Source: an uncultured Chitinophagaceae bacterium (GTDB taxonomy: Bacteria > Bacteroidota > Bacteroidia > Chitinophagales > Chitinophagaceae). Taken from it: a stretch of DNA of 64,000 nucleotides. This document shows positions 35,518-45,036 of this stretch, piece by piece. The stretch lies in the NCBI GenBank assembly GCA_937919945.1, contig CALESY010000035.1, forward strand, positions 22,887 through 86,886. The letters are read 5' to 3'. Each line of letters starts with the position of its first letter. Position 1 is the stretch's first letter. The notes under the pieces are model-generated. The model did not search any database. It was given only the letters and a program-made list of their open reading frames with translations, and was not told the origin of the DNA. Both the position numbers and the translations under genes were made by a program.

Positions 35518-36600
35518 ATTATCAAAAAAGCTAAACATATATTAATATGTCCCCTAGATTGGGGGCTGGGACATACTACCCGTTGTGTACCTATCATCCG
35601 TTACCTGCAAGGCAAGGGACACACTGTAACTCTGGCAGGCAACGATTGGCAGCGGAAGTACATCAGTGAAACCTTTCCGGGCATCCGCACCATACATATT
35701 GAAGGCTATAATGTACAATACAGTAATAGTGGTGCCGGCTTCTTACCGAACCTGTTTAAACAATTACCTGCTTTGCTTAAAACCATAAAAGCGGAAAAAA
35801 AGTGGTTGCTGAAAGAAGTAGCGAATAATGACTATGATGGTATAATATCAGATAACAGGTATGGTATGCATCACCCGGAAATACCATCTGTTATAATGAC
35901 GCATCAGCTACTTGCACAAAGCGGAATGGGTAGCCTGATAGACAATCTGCTTCGAGGCATACACTATAAAAGACTGGAAAAATTTAATGCTTGCTGGGTA
36001 GTAGATGTACCCGGCACACCAAATCTGGCAGGTAAACTGGCACATCCTGCTATCATGCCAGCCAATGCTAAGTACATAGGGCTGCTATCGCAGATAGAAA
36101 AACGCTCAACATCTGAACAACACATATTGGTTTTACTTTCCGGTCCTGAACCACAAAGAACAATACTTGCCGATAAGCTATGGGAGCAGATAAAGAGCCA
36201 TAACGGGAAAATTGTATTTATTGAGGGTATCGACAGTGTAACCAATAAAGGAATTATTCCCACACACATCAACTATTATAAACGCCTGACCAAAGAAATA
36301 TTGGAACCGTTGATAGCAGATGCATCAATTGTAATATGCCGCAGCGGATATTCTACTATCATGGACTTGGTTGTATTGGGCAAAAAAGCAGTATTAATAC
36401 CTACTCCCGGGCAAACGGAACAAATATTCCTTGGTAAACACCTTCATAAAGAGGGGATGTATTATTGTGTATCTCAAAACGAATTCGTATTAAATACAGT
36501 ACTTGCAGATATTAAAGATTTTCCATTCAATATGCCATCACTACAAAACCCGCACAGGCAATACATAGGGGTGGTAGATGATTGGCTGGATAGTTTGTAA
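35518..36600 (+). CDS. MurG-like GT-B glycosyltransferase with apparent ATT start
   Basis: 360 residues. The N-terminal half begins KHILICPLDWGLGHTTRCVPIIRYL, the acceptor-side glycine region of the family. The C-terminal half has CRSGYSTIMDLVVLGKKAVLIPTPGQTEQ, the UDP-sugar-binding domain of GT28-type enzymes. Between the in-frame stop at 35506 and 35773 there is no ATG, GTG or TTG in frame, yet the conserved N terminus lies there. An ATT at 35518, 18 bases after a promoter box, gives MIKKAKHIL and is the best start; ATC at 35521 is the next choice. The ATG at 35547 is in another frame. The acceptor is unknown. A transporter follows 38 bases downstream. Confidence 0.72.
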   Translation: MIKKAKHILICPLDWGLGHTTRCVPIIRYLQGKGHTVTLAGNDWQRKYISETFPGIRTIHIEGYNVQYSNSGAGFLPNLFKQLPALLKTIKAEKKWLLKEVANNDYDGIISDNRYGMHHPEIPSVIMTHQLLAQSGMGSLIDNLLRGIHYKRLEKFNACWVVDVPGTPNLAGKLAHPAIMPANAKYIGLLSQIEKRSTSEQHILVLLSGPEPQRTILADKLWEQIKSHNGKIVFIEGIDSVTNKGIIPTHINYYKRLTKEILEPLIADASIVICRSGYSTIMDLVVLGKKAVLIPTPGQTEQIFLGKHLHKEGMYYCVSQNEFVLNTVLADIKDFPFNMPSLQNPHRQYIGVVDDWLDSL

Positions 36601-36624
36601 ATCGTAGCTTTCAATACTGCATAC

Positions 36625-36632
36625 TATCTTTG
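36625..36632 (+). promoter_or_regulatory. TAnnTTTG -7 box upstream of EamA transporter
   Basis: TATCTTTG, six bases before the ATG at 36639, predicting a leaderless or near-leaderless message. Confidence 0.6.
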
Positions 36633-36638
36633 CGCCCA

Positions 36639-37544
36639 ATGAATGACCGTGTCAAAGCACATCTGGCACTTTTGGGGGCTAACCTTTTTTATGGGGCAGG
36701 CTTCACAGTTGCCAAGCACATTATGCCGAGGTTGATACAACCTTTGGGCTTCATCTTTATCCGTGTCAGTGTGGTGATGGTACTGTTTTGGCTGAGTTAT
36801 CTGGGGGGCAAAAAATTCCGTACAAAAATTGAAAAGAAAGACTGGCTGGTATTAGTATTGGGTGGACTATTTGGTGTAGCACTCAACCAAATGCTTTTCT
36901 TTCTTGGGTTGAATCTCACTTTTCCTATACATGCATCACTCATTATGATGAGTACACCCTTACTAATTACTATCATCGCTTTGTTTGTGTTGAAAGAACG
37001 TCTGAAGACGGAAAAAGCTATTGGTTTGTTAATGGGTATTGGCGGGGCTTTCCTGTTGATGAGTGCTGGTAAAGAAATTACCATGACGGGCAACTCCGCC
37101 ATGGGCGATTTGTTTGTATTTCTGAACGCGGCATCTTACGCCATCTATCTGGTAATGATCAAACCATTGATGCAACGCTACCGACCTATTATAGTTATCC
37201 GTTGGGTTTTCTTTTTCGGGTTTCTGTTTGTGCTGCCATTCGGTTATCCGCAATTTGCAGCTATTGATTGGTCTTTTTTTCAAACGAGCGACTATGTTGC
37301 TGTTGCATTTATTGTCATATGTGTTACATTCTTTACCTACTTGTGGAACATCTACGCATTAAGGCACCTAAGCCCGTCGACGGCAGGAGCATATATTTAT
37401 CTGCAGCCCATTTTTGCAGCTGTCATTTCAATGGTAGTAATAGGCGAGCAACTGACATGGATAAAGTTGTTGGCTACAATACTTATTTTTACAGGCGTAT
37501 ATCTTGTTAATTTCGGGTTTAAGAAAAAAGCAATCAATGAATAA
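36639..37544 (+). CDS. EamA family (drug/metabolite transporter superfamily) permease
   Basis: 301 residues with ten predicted membrane helices arranged as two EamA repeats. The first is ANLFYGAGFTVAKHIMPRLIQPLGFIFIRV ... LFVLKERLKTEKAIGLLMGIGGAFLL. The second ends YLQPIFAAVISMVVIGEQLTWIKLLATILIFTGVYLVN. Such permeases move metabolites or amino acids across the inner membrane; the substrate is unknown. The ATG at 36639 is chosen over an in-frame TTG at 36630, which lies inside the promoter box. Its last eight bases overlap the start of the next gene, so the two are coupled. Confidence 0.92.
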   Translation: MNDRVKAHLALLGANLFYGAGFTVAKHIMPRLIQPLGFIFIRVSVVMVLFWLSYLGGKKFRTKIEKKDWLVLVLGGLFGVALNQMLFFLGLNLTFPIHASLIMMSTPLLITIIALFVLKERLKTEKAIGLLMGIGGAFLLMSAGKEITMTGNSAMGDLFVFLNAASYAIYLVMIKPLMQRYRPIIVIRWVFFFGFLFVLPFGYPQFAAIDWSFFQTSDYVAVAFIVICVTFFTYLWNIYALRHLSPSTAGAYIYLQPIFAAVISMVVIGEQLTWIKLLATILIFTGVYLVNFGFKKKAINE

Positions 37545-38700
37545 AGAGGCAATTATAGGTGTAATAGGTGCGGGGGCAATGGGTAGCGGTATAGCACAAG
37601 TAGCAGCCATGGCTGGGCATAAAGTAGTGTTGTTTGATGCCAATGCTGCTGCATTGGATAAAGCAAAAGCATCATTGGCTGCTACCATCAGCAAGCTGGC
37701 AGAAAAAGGGAAAATCACCAACGCTGATGAAGTATTGAGCCGCTTTTCATATGCTGCTGATATAGCTGCGTTTGCTGATTGTGGTTTGATAATAGAAGCA
37801 ATCATTGAAAACCTTGACATCAAAAAGAAAGTATTTGCAGATGTGGAAGCGGTAGCTAGTGAATCTTGTATATTGGCAACCAATACTTCATCACTATCCG
37901 TTACTTCCATAGCGGCTGCCTGCAAAAAAGCTGATAGGGTTATCGGACTCCACTTCTTCAATCCTGCGCCACTAATGGCATTGGTTGAAATCATACCTGC
38001 AGTTCAGACAGACGCTGCATTAGTTGATGCCTGCAAATCAATGATGGCGGCTTGGGGTAAGGCACCTGTTATAACTAAAGATACACCTGGTTTTATTGTT
38101 AACCGTGTTGCACGTCCGTTTTATGGCGAAGCGATACGTATCTATGAAGAAGGCGTAGCAGACATACCAACAATAGACTGGGCAATGACAGAAATAGCGG
38201 GTTTCCGTATGGGACCGTTTACACTGACAGATTATATAGGGCATGATGTAAACTATGTAGTTACGGAAACTGTCTTCCAGTCTTTCTTTTACGACCCTCG
38301 TTATAAACCATCATTTTCTCAAAAAAGATTATTGGAAGCAGGATGGCTGGGGCGCAAAACCGGGCGCGGTTTTTACAATTATGCAGAAGGTGTTGTACAA
38401 CCAGAGCCAAATAAAGATATTGCTCTCGGTAATAAAATTGCAGAGCGTATCATTGCTATGCTGATAAACGAAGCAGTAGAATCATTGCATCTGAATATAG
38501 CGTCAGTACAGGATTTGGAATTGGCAATGACAAAAGGTGTAAACTACCCTAAAGGGCTGCTGCAATGGTGCGATGAATGGGGTGCTGCTAAATGTTTAGC
38601 GATATTGGATAATTTGTATAATGACTATCGCGAAGACAGGTATCGCGCTAGTGTACTGCTGCGCAAAATGGCTGCAGTAAATGCCAGATTTATACAATAA
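37537..38700 (+). CDS. 3-hydroxyacyl-CoA dehydrogenase
   Basis: 387 residues. NAD-binding Rossmann domain with GVIGAGAMGSGIA at about 7-19, the catalytic-region LHFFNPAPLMALVEII, then TKDTPGFIVNRVARPFYGEA and two 3HCDH C-terminal helical domains. The second of these (GNKIAERIIAMLINEAVESL) makes it longer than the ~285-residue single-domain form and like PaaH/PaaC or 3-hydroxybutyryl-CoA dehydrogenases. It oxidises 3-hydroxyacyl-CoA to 3-oxoacyl-CoA. The start at 37537 overlaps the EamA stop (ATGAATAA). Its stop overlaps the next ATG (TAATG). Beta-oxidation or aromatic catabolism are both possible; no paa genes are nearby. Confidence 0.92.
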   Translation: MNKEAIIGVIGAGAMGSGIAQVAAMAGHKVVLFDANAAALDKAKASLAATISKLAEKGKITNADEVLSRFSYAADIAAFADCGLIIEAIIENLDIKKKVFADVEAVASESCILATNTSSLSVTSIAAACKKADRVIGLHFFNPAPLMALVEIIPAVQTDAALVDACKSMMAAWGKAPVITKDTPGFIVNRVARPFYGEAIRIYEEGVADIPTIDWAMTEIAGFRMGPFTLTDYIGHDVNYVVTETVFQSFFYDPRYKPSFSQKRLLEAGWLGRKTGRGFYNYAEGVVQPEPNKDIALGNKIAERIIAMLINEAVESLHLNIASVQDLELAMTKGVNYPKGLLQWCDEWGAAKCLAILDNLYNDYREDRYRASVLLRKMAAVNARFIQ

Positions 38701-40457
38701 TGGAAAACCTGAATAGCTATCTTATCAGTGCTCCGCTAGCAGCATTTGTTACATGGCTGACAGGTATTAGTTTATTGATTGTTTTTGATGCTGCGGGCAT
38801 AGCTATTTTCAAAAGGAAAGAATTGTGGGCAAGGGCACTCTATTTTTTTTCCGGCCTGTTAATATTTGTTAACCTCTTGCTTTTGCTACCGCTCTTGCAT
38901 TTGGCAACCCAACCCGTTTACAGAACTATTGCAGGCACAATAATAATTACCGGCATTATTCTATTGCCCAGACAAGCAGCATTAAAAGACTTTGTGGTGT
39001 TTTCCCCCTTTAACTCTGACAACACAATAGGCAAGCTAACTAAGTATATTTTATTACTGACACTTGGGGCATACTTTCTTATTTCATCCACACCGCCAAC
39101 AGATGCCGATTCGCTCGATTATCATTTGGGTGTACCAGTTGAGATACTAAATAACAACAGTATTCTTCTCAATCCCGACAATCTTCATTTCAGGCTATTC
39201 GGTTTCGGTGAGCTATTGAATACTTTTGGCCTCGCAATAGGTTGCGCGCAATTTGGGGCATTTATCCAGTTTTTAGCACTATGCTGGATGTTATTAGTTG
39301 TTACTTCGTCAGTTCAAAAAGACAAACAGTTCCAAATAACTTCCATATGCCTAAGCATACCAATACTATTATTTCTTATTGCTACGCAAAAGCACCAATT
39401 AACTGGCATTGCAGCTACTACAGTATGCTTTTATGCGTTTTGTTTTAAATACAAAGACATTGATAAACGATTGTGTTGGGTATTTGCAGGCACTCTATTA
39501 TTCGCAATAGGCATTAAATATTCATTCATTATCAGTGGTAGCATTTTAGCTCTTTTTTTTATTTATAGAACACATGAAAAAGTCACATTTACCTTTCGGC
39601 TAATAACAGTATTTATACTATTTCTATTGCCACTATTTACAATAAAATATTTCATTTACAAAGATCCATTATCTCCTATTCTGTCAGGCTATTTATCAGA
39701 CGATAAAGTAGTTATTGACTTTTACAAAGCACTGAAAACAACTACAGACAACAAACTGCCTTTCCCCATTAATTTTTTCATTCCATCTAGCATTGGTTTT
39801 TTATCTGCCATCATGGGTGTAAGTGCTTTAATCATTATCGTACCACTTCGATTTATTAAACAGCATGGCACGGGGGTATCAATGATTATATTACTAACAT
39901 TACTAAGCGTATTATTTGGGCAACATACCGCACGCTTTTTTCTGGAGTCGTTTTACTGGTCGGCAACATTAATAGTATTAATTAACAGTAATAGCAAATG
40001 GGTATCATATATATCAACCATCGCACAGATACAATTCTTAATCCTTTTACCTGTGGTTGTAATAGCCGCCGTCCATTTGTCAAAAGGCATACTTACAAAT
40101 AACGGCAGACACCAAGTGATGAATGCATATGCTACGGGCTATGCAGAGAGCAGGTGGATAGACAGTATGCTGCCGCAAGATGTGGTAATATGTACCGATG
40201 TCAGGTCAAGGTCGTTGTTGCCACGCAGATATTTTCCTTTAGAATACCTTAATGCAGATACTGTAACTTTAAAAAATATGTTACAAAAATATGGTGTAGC
40301 GTATTTGATATTAGCAGACAAACCGCCTGAAAAAACTAAAAGTATAACCTTCTTTAAAGGCGAAGAAATTGCTTGCCGAGACTTTACTAAGGGCACTAGA
40401 AATCCAGCTAATAATACAAGATACAGATTACGTATATATCGTATAAGGAGCCTATAA
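38700..40457 (+). CDS. polytopic membrane glycosyltransferase-like protein
   Basis: 585 residues with about eleven to thirteen membrane helices and a roughly 110-residue C-terminal soluble segment. The loop TPPTDADSLDYHLGVPVEIL, after the third or fourth helix, has a DxDSxxYH motif seen in GT-C-like membrane proteins of Bacteroidota. No family name can be given with confidence. The ATG overlaps the stop of the hydroxyacyl-CoA dehydrogenase (TAATG), so it is coupled to a metabolic gene with no obvious link. It ends two bases before the convergent lipoprotein gene with no terminator between. Confidence 0.78.
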   Translation: MENLNSYLISAPLAAFVTWLTGISLLIVFDAAGIAIFKRKELWARALYFFSGLLIFVNLLLLLPLLHLATQPVYRTIAGTIIITGIILLPRQAALKDFVVFSPFNSDNTIGKLTKYILLLTLGAYFLISSTPPTDADSLDYHLGVPVEILNNNSILLNPDNLHFRLFGFGELLNTFGLAIGCAQFGAFIQFLALCWMLLVVTSSVQKDKQFQITSICLSIPILLFLIATQKHQLTGIAATTVCFYAFCFKYKDIDKRLCWVFAGTLLFAIGIKYSFIISGSILALFFIYRTHEKVTFTFRLITVFILFLLPLFTIKYFIYKDPLSPILSGYLSDDKVVIDFYKALKTTTDNKLPFPINFFIPSSIGFLSAIMGVSALIIIVPLRFIKQHGTGVSMIILLTLLSVLFGQHTARFFLESFYWSATLIVLINSNSKWVSYISTIAQIQFLILLPVVVIAAVHLSKGILTNNGRHQVMNAYATGYAESRWIDSMLPQDVVICTDVRSRSLLPRRYFPLEYLNADTVTLKNMLQKYGVAYLILADKPPEKTKSITFFKGEEIACRDFTKGTRNPANNTRYRLRIYRIRSL

Positions 40458-40459
40458 TA

Positions 40460-40714
40460 CTACTTACAGGCAGCTATTTCAGGGTCAGTAGCTATTTTGT
40501 CCATGTTTTCTAATGCTTCTTCTACACTGGGATATTTTTTCATCACCAGTTCCAGCCTGCAATCGCAAGTGCTTTTAGCTTCGGCTTCTGTTTTGCCTGT
40601 TCCTCTGATACTTTCTACACAACTACTATGAAAAGATTTTTTGCTATCACCATCCCAACCACTGCAAGAACCCAATAGAATAGCTGCTGTAATAAGAAAC
40701 AATGTGTTTTTCAT
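40460..40714 (-). CDS. small cysteine-containing lipoprotein
   Basis: 84 residues from MKNTLF; an in-frame ATG two codons upstream (40720) is equally possible. MKNTLFLITAAILLGSC is a lipoprotein signal with Cys17 as lipid anchor. The mature part has three more cysteines: one in SSCVES, then two in STCDCRLEL, and a final Cys near the C terminus (IAACK), so two disulfides are possible. Helical region KKYPSVEEALENMDKIATDPE. Function unknown. It is head-to-head with mfd, whose promoter box is at 40775-40782. Confidence 0.72.
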   Translation of the reverse strand: MKNTLFLITAAILLGSCSGWDGDSKKSFHSSCVESIRGTGKTEAEAKSTCDCRLELVMKKYPSVEEALENMDKIATDPEIAACK

Positions 40715-40774
40715 ACCCATTAGTTTGATGTTGAAGTTACGGTTAATATCCGAGGTTTACTGCTTGCTTTCCCC

Positions 40775-40782
40775 TAAATTTG
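40775..40782 (+). promoter_or_regulatory. TAnnTTTG -7 box upstream of mfd
   Basis: TAAATTTG with seven bases before the mfd ATG at 40790. Confidence 0.55.
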
Positions 40783-40789
40783 CACCCGC

Positions 40790-43700
40790 ATGAATTTGCA
40801 GGTGTTGCTGGGTTTGTATCAAAATGATATCCGCTTAAAACAATTAGCGGCTGGTATCTCATTGCCCCAACCGAGTATCCGCGCTTATTTAGACAATCTG
40901 CGTGGCTCTGCTGTCAACATGGTTGCTGCATCTGTCTGGCAACAAAGCGATGTAAGCCATATCTTCATCCTCAATGACAAAGAAGAAGCCGCTTATTTTC
41001 ATAACGATCTTGAACATCTTACAAGTGCGCTGGATATTTGTTTCTTTCCAGACTCATTTAAAAGAGCCGGACATTACAATGAGCTGAACAGCAGCCATGT
41101 GATGCTGCGAACGGAAGCATTGACCAAATTCAGCGGTGAGCGTGTACATAAAAAAGTATTGGTTACGTACCCTGAAGCACTTTTTGAAAAAGTAGTGAAC
41201 CCCAAAACGCTATCGGGCAATATGATAAGCATCAAAGTAGGTGAAAACCTGCAAGTAGATGCTTTGATGCAAAAATTTGTAGAGCTTGGTTTTAAGCGTG
41301 AAGATTTTGTATATGAGCCGGGACAGTTTGCTATGCGTGGTGGCATACTCGATATTTATTCATTCGGCAATGAACATCCCTACAGGTTAGAATTGTTTGG
41401 CAACGAAGTAGACAGCATCCGTATTTTCAATCCAGAAACACAACTGTCAGAGCGTAAGCTGTTACAAGTATCTATCTTACCGAACATCGAAACTAAATTT
41501 GACACCAAAGAAAAAATATCATTGCTCGATTACCTGCCGCAGAACACGATAGTATGGGCTAAAGACCTTGACTTCACCATTGGTAGGTTGGCAAAGATGG
41601 AACATGATTTGCCCGATAGTTTTACACTCGGGCAGATAGCCATAGACCACGATGAAGACTGGATAAAAGAACTGACAAAAGATGATTTTGAAACCAGTGA
41701 ACAATGGGCAGCACAGGTAAAGAAACGCCATCTGATAGAATGGTACAACCATTCACTGGAGCGTATTACTGGAGATGAGCCAACAACACTGCAATTTGCT
41801 ACAGAAGAACAACCCGTATTCAACAGGCAGTTTAATATGCTGATAGATGATTTGCAAAAACGCGGGGCGCAACAATATGTGCCATACATCTTTGCAGAAA
41901 ACCCCAAGCAACTTGAGCGCCTACGTAGCATATTTGAAGACCTGAATGCGCAGATAAATTTCGTGCCGTTACCTACTGCTATCAGCAAAGGTTATATAGA
42001 TCATGAAAAGAAAATACTCTGCTATACCGACCACCAGATATTTCAACGCTACCACAAATACAAAGTAAAACAAGCATATACCAAGGGCAAAGCACTTACC
42101 ATGCGTGCCCTACGCGAATTGCAGCCCGGCGACTATGTAACGCATATAGACCATGGCGTAGGTATATATAGCGGATTGCAGAAAATAGAGGTGAATGGCA
42201 ATATGCAGGAAGCTATCCGCATCATTTACCGTGATAATGATGTGTTGTATGTAAATATCAACTCGCTGCATAAAATAAGTAAGTACACTGGTAAAGAGGG
42301 CACACAACCCAAAGTGAACAAACTCGGTAGTGATGCTTGGGAAAAACTGAAGAATAAAACCAAGAAGCAGGTAAAAGACATAGCCAGCGACCTGATAAAA
42401 CTATACGCCAAACGCAAAGCATCACAAGGCTTTGCACACAGCCCAGATAGTTATTTGCAAACAGAGCTGGAAGCATCTTTCTTTTACGAAGATACACCTG
42501 ACCAGAGCAAAGCTACTGCCGATGTAAAGCGTGATATGGAGTCGCCATCGCCAATGGATAGATTGGTATGTGGCGATGTTGGTTTTGGAAAGACAGAAGT
42601 GGCCATACGTGCTGCTTTCAAAACAGTGGGCGACAGCAAGCAGGCTGCCATATTGGTACCTACAACTATTTTAGCTTTTCAACACTATCAAACGTTCAAA
42701 GAACGCTTGCGCGATTTCCCATGTACCGTAGATTATGTGAACCGTTTTAAGAGTACCAAAGAGAAGAAGGAAACCCTTAAAAAGTTGGAAGAGGGGAAAA
42801 TAGACATCATTATCGGCACACATGCTTTGTTGGGTAAAGACGTTAAGTTTAAAGACTTGGGGTTGCTGGTAATAGATGAAGAACAAAAATTTGGCGTAGC
42901 TGCGAAAGAAAAACTCCGCCAACTCAAATCTAATGTAGATACACTCACACTTACTGCTACACCCATACCTCGTACGCTACAGTTTTCGCTGATGAGCGCA
43001 CGCGATTTGAGTATCATCAACACACCGCCGCCCAACCGCCAGCCTGTACATACAGAGATAATGGTATTTGACGAATACGCAATCCGCGATGCGATATATT
43101 TTGAAGCTGAACGTGGCGGACAGGTTTATTTTGTGCATAATCGTGTACAAAGCCTGCCGGAGATGGTGAACCTGCTACGTAATTTATGTCCTGATTTGGA
43201 AATAGGTATGGCGCATGGGCAGATGGAAGGGCATAAACTGGAAGAAGCACTTTTTGATTTTATAGAGAAGAAGTATGATGTGCTTTGCTGCACCAATATT
43301 GTAGAAAGCGGTGTTGATATCTCAAATGCTAACACCATCATCATCAATAACGCTCACCAGTTCGGGCTTAGTGATTTGCACCAGCTACGTGGCCGTGTGG
43401 GGCGTAACAATAAGAAAGCATTTTGCTACCTGATAGCACCCCCTACCAGCACACTACCAAACGATAGCCGCAAACGCCTGCAGACATTAGAGCAATTTAA
43501 TGAGTTGGGTAGCGGCTTCCAGATAGCTATGCGCGACCTTGACATACGCGGTGCGGGCAACTTGTTGGGTGGCGAGCAGAGTGGTTTTATTGCAGAGATA
43601 GGTTTTGAGATGTATCAGAAGATACTGGCAGAAGCCATGCGCGAATTGAAAACCAGTGATTTTAAAGATGTATTCATAGAAGAACTGGAACGTAAGCGCG

Positions 43701-44176
43701 ACTATGTAAGCGACTGCACAATCGATACCGACCTTGAAATACTCATACCCGATAGCTATGTAGAAAGTATAACAGAAAGGCTATCGCTCTATACACAGCT
43801 GGATGATATAGAAGACGAAGAAAAACTAAACGCTTTTGCCACCGAATTGCAAGACCGTTTCGGCCCAATACCGCCACAGGTACAGGAGCTGTTCACAACT
43901 ATACGTTGCCGCAGCATAGCAAAAGAGCTTGGCTTTGAAAAGCTTATTCTGAAAAATGAGCAAATGCGCCTGTACTTTGTCAGCAACCCCGACTCACCTT
44001 ATTTCGAGTCTGCTACCTTCAACCATATGATGGCGTATATACAAAAGCATACCAACAATGCAAGGCTCAAACAAGTAGGCAAAAACTTTATGCTGCTGGT
44101 AGACAGGGTAAAGAATATGGGGGATGTGCTGTGGTTTTTGGAAGGCATACTCAACAGCCAAAAAATAGCAAACTGA
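40790..44176 (+). CDS. mfd: transcription-repair coupling factor
   Basis: 1128 residues, normal for Mfd. It removes stalled RNA polymerase at DNA lesions and recruits UvrA. In order: UvrB-like N-terminal module (FEPGQFAMRGGILDIYSFGNEHPYRLELFG), the RNA-polymerase-interacting CarD-like domain (LQPGDYVTHIDHGVGIYSGLQ, about 445-465), the RecG-like helicase with Walker A GDVGFGKTEVA near 596 and DEEQKFG, then TRG-type motif VESGVDISNANTIIINNAHQFGLSDLHQLRGRVGR, and the C-terminal TRCF domain. The region is transcribed alone from a promoter box seven bases upstream. Confidence 0.97.
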   Translation: MNLQVLLGLYQNDIRLKQLAAGISLPQPSIRAYLDNLRGSAVNMVAASVWQQSDVSHIFILNDKEEAAYFHNDLEHLTSALDICFFPDSFKRAGHYNELNSSHVMLRTEALTKFSGERVHKKVLVTYPEALFEKVVNPKTLSGNMISIKVGENLQVDALMQKFVELGFKREDFVYEPGQFAMRGGILDIYSFGNEHPYRLELFGNEVDSIRIFNPETQLSERKLLQVSILPNIETKFDTKEKISLLDYLPQNTIVWAKDLDFTIGRLAKMEHDLPDSFTLGQIAIDHDEDWIKELTKDDFETSEQWAAQVKKRHLIEWYNHSLERITGDEPTTLQFATEEQPVFNRQFNMLIDDLQKRGAQQYVPYIFAENPKQLERLRSIFEDLNAQINFVPLPTAISKGYIDHEKKILCYTDHQIFQRYHKYKVKQAYTKGKALTMRALRELQPGDYVTHIDHGVGIYSGLQKIEVNGNMQEAIRIIYRDNDVLYVNINSLHKISKYTGKEGTQPKVNKLGSDAWEKLKNKTKKQVKDIASDLIKLYAKRKASQGFAHSPDSYLQTELEASFFYEDTPDQSKATADVKRDMESPSPMDRLVCGDVGFGKTEVAIRAAFKTVGDSKQAAILVPTTILAFQHYQTFKERLRDFPCTVDYVNRFKSTKEKKETLKKLEEGKIDIIIGTHALLGKDVKFKDLGLLVIDEEQKFGVAAKEKLRQLKSNVDTLTLTATPIPRTLQFSLMSARDLSIINTPPPNRQPVHTEIMVFDEYAIRDAIYFEAERGGQVYFVHNRVQSLPEMVNLLRNLCPDLEIGMAHGQMEGHKLEEALFDFIEKKYDVLCCTNIVESGVDISNANTIIINNAHQFGLSDLHQLRGRVGRNNKKAFCYLIAPPTSTLPNDSRKRLQTLEQFNELGSGFQIAMRDLDIRGAGNLLGGEQSGFIAEIGFEMYQKILAEAMRELKTSDFKDVFIEELERKRDYVSDCTIDTDLEILIPDSYVESITERLSLYTQLDDIEDEEKLNAFATELQDRFGPIPPQVQELFTTIRCRSIAKELGFEKLILKNEQMRLYFVSNPDSPYFESATFNHMMAYIQKHTNNARLKQVGKNFMLLVDRVKNMGDVLWFLEGILNSQKIAN

Positions 44177-44275
44177 TAATAAAGCTTCTTTTATCTGCAA
44201 ACTTGTTTCTGTATATTGGCAAGGATAACGAAGGCTAACCCCTTGATTTTTTACACCCCCGATACCTGAACAGGT

Positions 44276-44920
44276 ATGAGCAAAACAAGGATAGTAATTG
44301 CAGACGACCACCACATATTGCTGGATGGTTTAAGTGCCATGTTGCAAAAACATGCAGATATTGAAGTAGCCGGTATGTACGACAACGGTACAGCACTTTT
44401 CGATGATATTAAAAACACCAAACCCCATGTAGCGTTAGTTGACATCAATATGCCTGGCATGGCTGGCGATGTGCTTACCCGAAAAATAAAAGAGTTTTAC
44501 CCCGATATATTTGTCATTACACTTTCCATGCACGACGATGCAGGGCATATCATGGATATGATAGAAGCAGGTGTCAATGGTTACTTGCTGAAAAATGTAA
44601 ATGATAAAGAATTGGTAGATGCCATACGCCAGGTGGCACAAGGCAAAATGTATTTCTCATCAGAAGTATCTGAGAAAATAACTACGATGGTGGTGCAACA
44701 GCAAAAGAGGCTGAACGAACCCGAAGAAACCAGGCTGACTGAACGAGAACTGGAAATACTGAAATTGATAGCACAGGAATATAGTAACGCGCAAATAGCA
44801 GACACCCTATTCATCAGCGAGCGTACTGTAGAAACACACCGCAAAAATATGCTCCGCAAAACCAATAATAAAAGCGTTGTAGGGCTTATTAAATATGCAA
44901 TAGAGCGCAACCTGATATAA
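44276..44920 (+). CDS. LuxR/NarL-family response regulator
   Basis: 214 residues. Receiver domain: DD at 10-11, phosphoacceptor Asp56 in VALVDINMPG, Thr/Ser and Lys of the phosphorylation pocket in TLSMHDDAG and GYLLKN. Then a C-terminal LuxR helix-turn-helix (LTERELEILKLIAQEYSNAQIADTLFISERTVETHRKNMLRK). It binds DNA after phosphorylation by a histidine kinase. No kinase gene is adjacent, so it is an orphan here. About 100 bases separate it from mfd. Targets unknown. Confidence 0.94.
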   Translation: MSKTRIVIADDHHILLDGLSAMLQKHADIEVAGMYDNGTALFDDIKNTKPHVALVDINMPGMAGDVLTRKIKEFYPDIFVITLSMHDDAGHIMDMIEAGVNGYLLKNVNDKELVDAIRQVAQGKMYFSSEVSEKITTMVVQQQKRLNEPEETRLTERELEILKLIAQEYSNAQIADTLFISERTVETHRKNMLRKTNNKSVVGLIKYAIERNLI

Positions 44921-44987
44921 CGCATCCGTGCTGGTACGTAGATAAAAATACCTTCATAATTGTATTGAGCCGCCTGACGGGTGGTTC

Positions 44988-44995
44988 TACTTTTG
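44988..44995 (+). promoter_or_regulatory. TAnnTTTG -7 box upstream of lipoprotein gene
   Basis: TACTTTTG, five bases before an in-frame ATG at 45001 and 41 bases before the ATG at 45037 that opens the signal peptide. This leaves the true start of the lipoprotein gene open. Confidence 0.5.
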
Positions 44996-45036
44996 TAGCA
45001 ATGGATAAATCTATTGTTAACGCAAATCTCCTTAAT

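Noticed and set aside
35547..35640. ATG at 35547 as start of the MurG-like glycosyltransferase
   Set aside because: It is in a different frame and encodes a non-conserved peptide ending in a stop; the family N terminus is in the frame reached from 35518.
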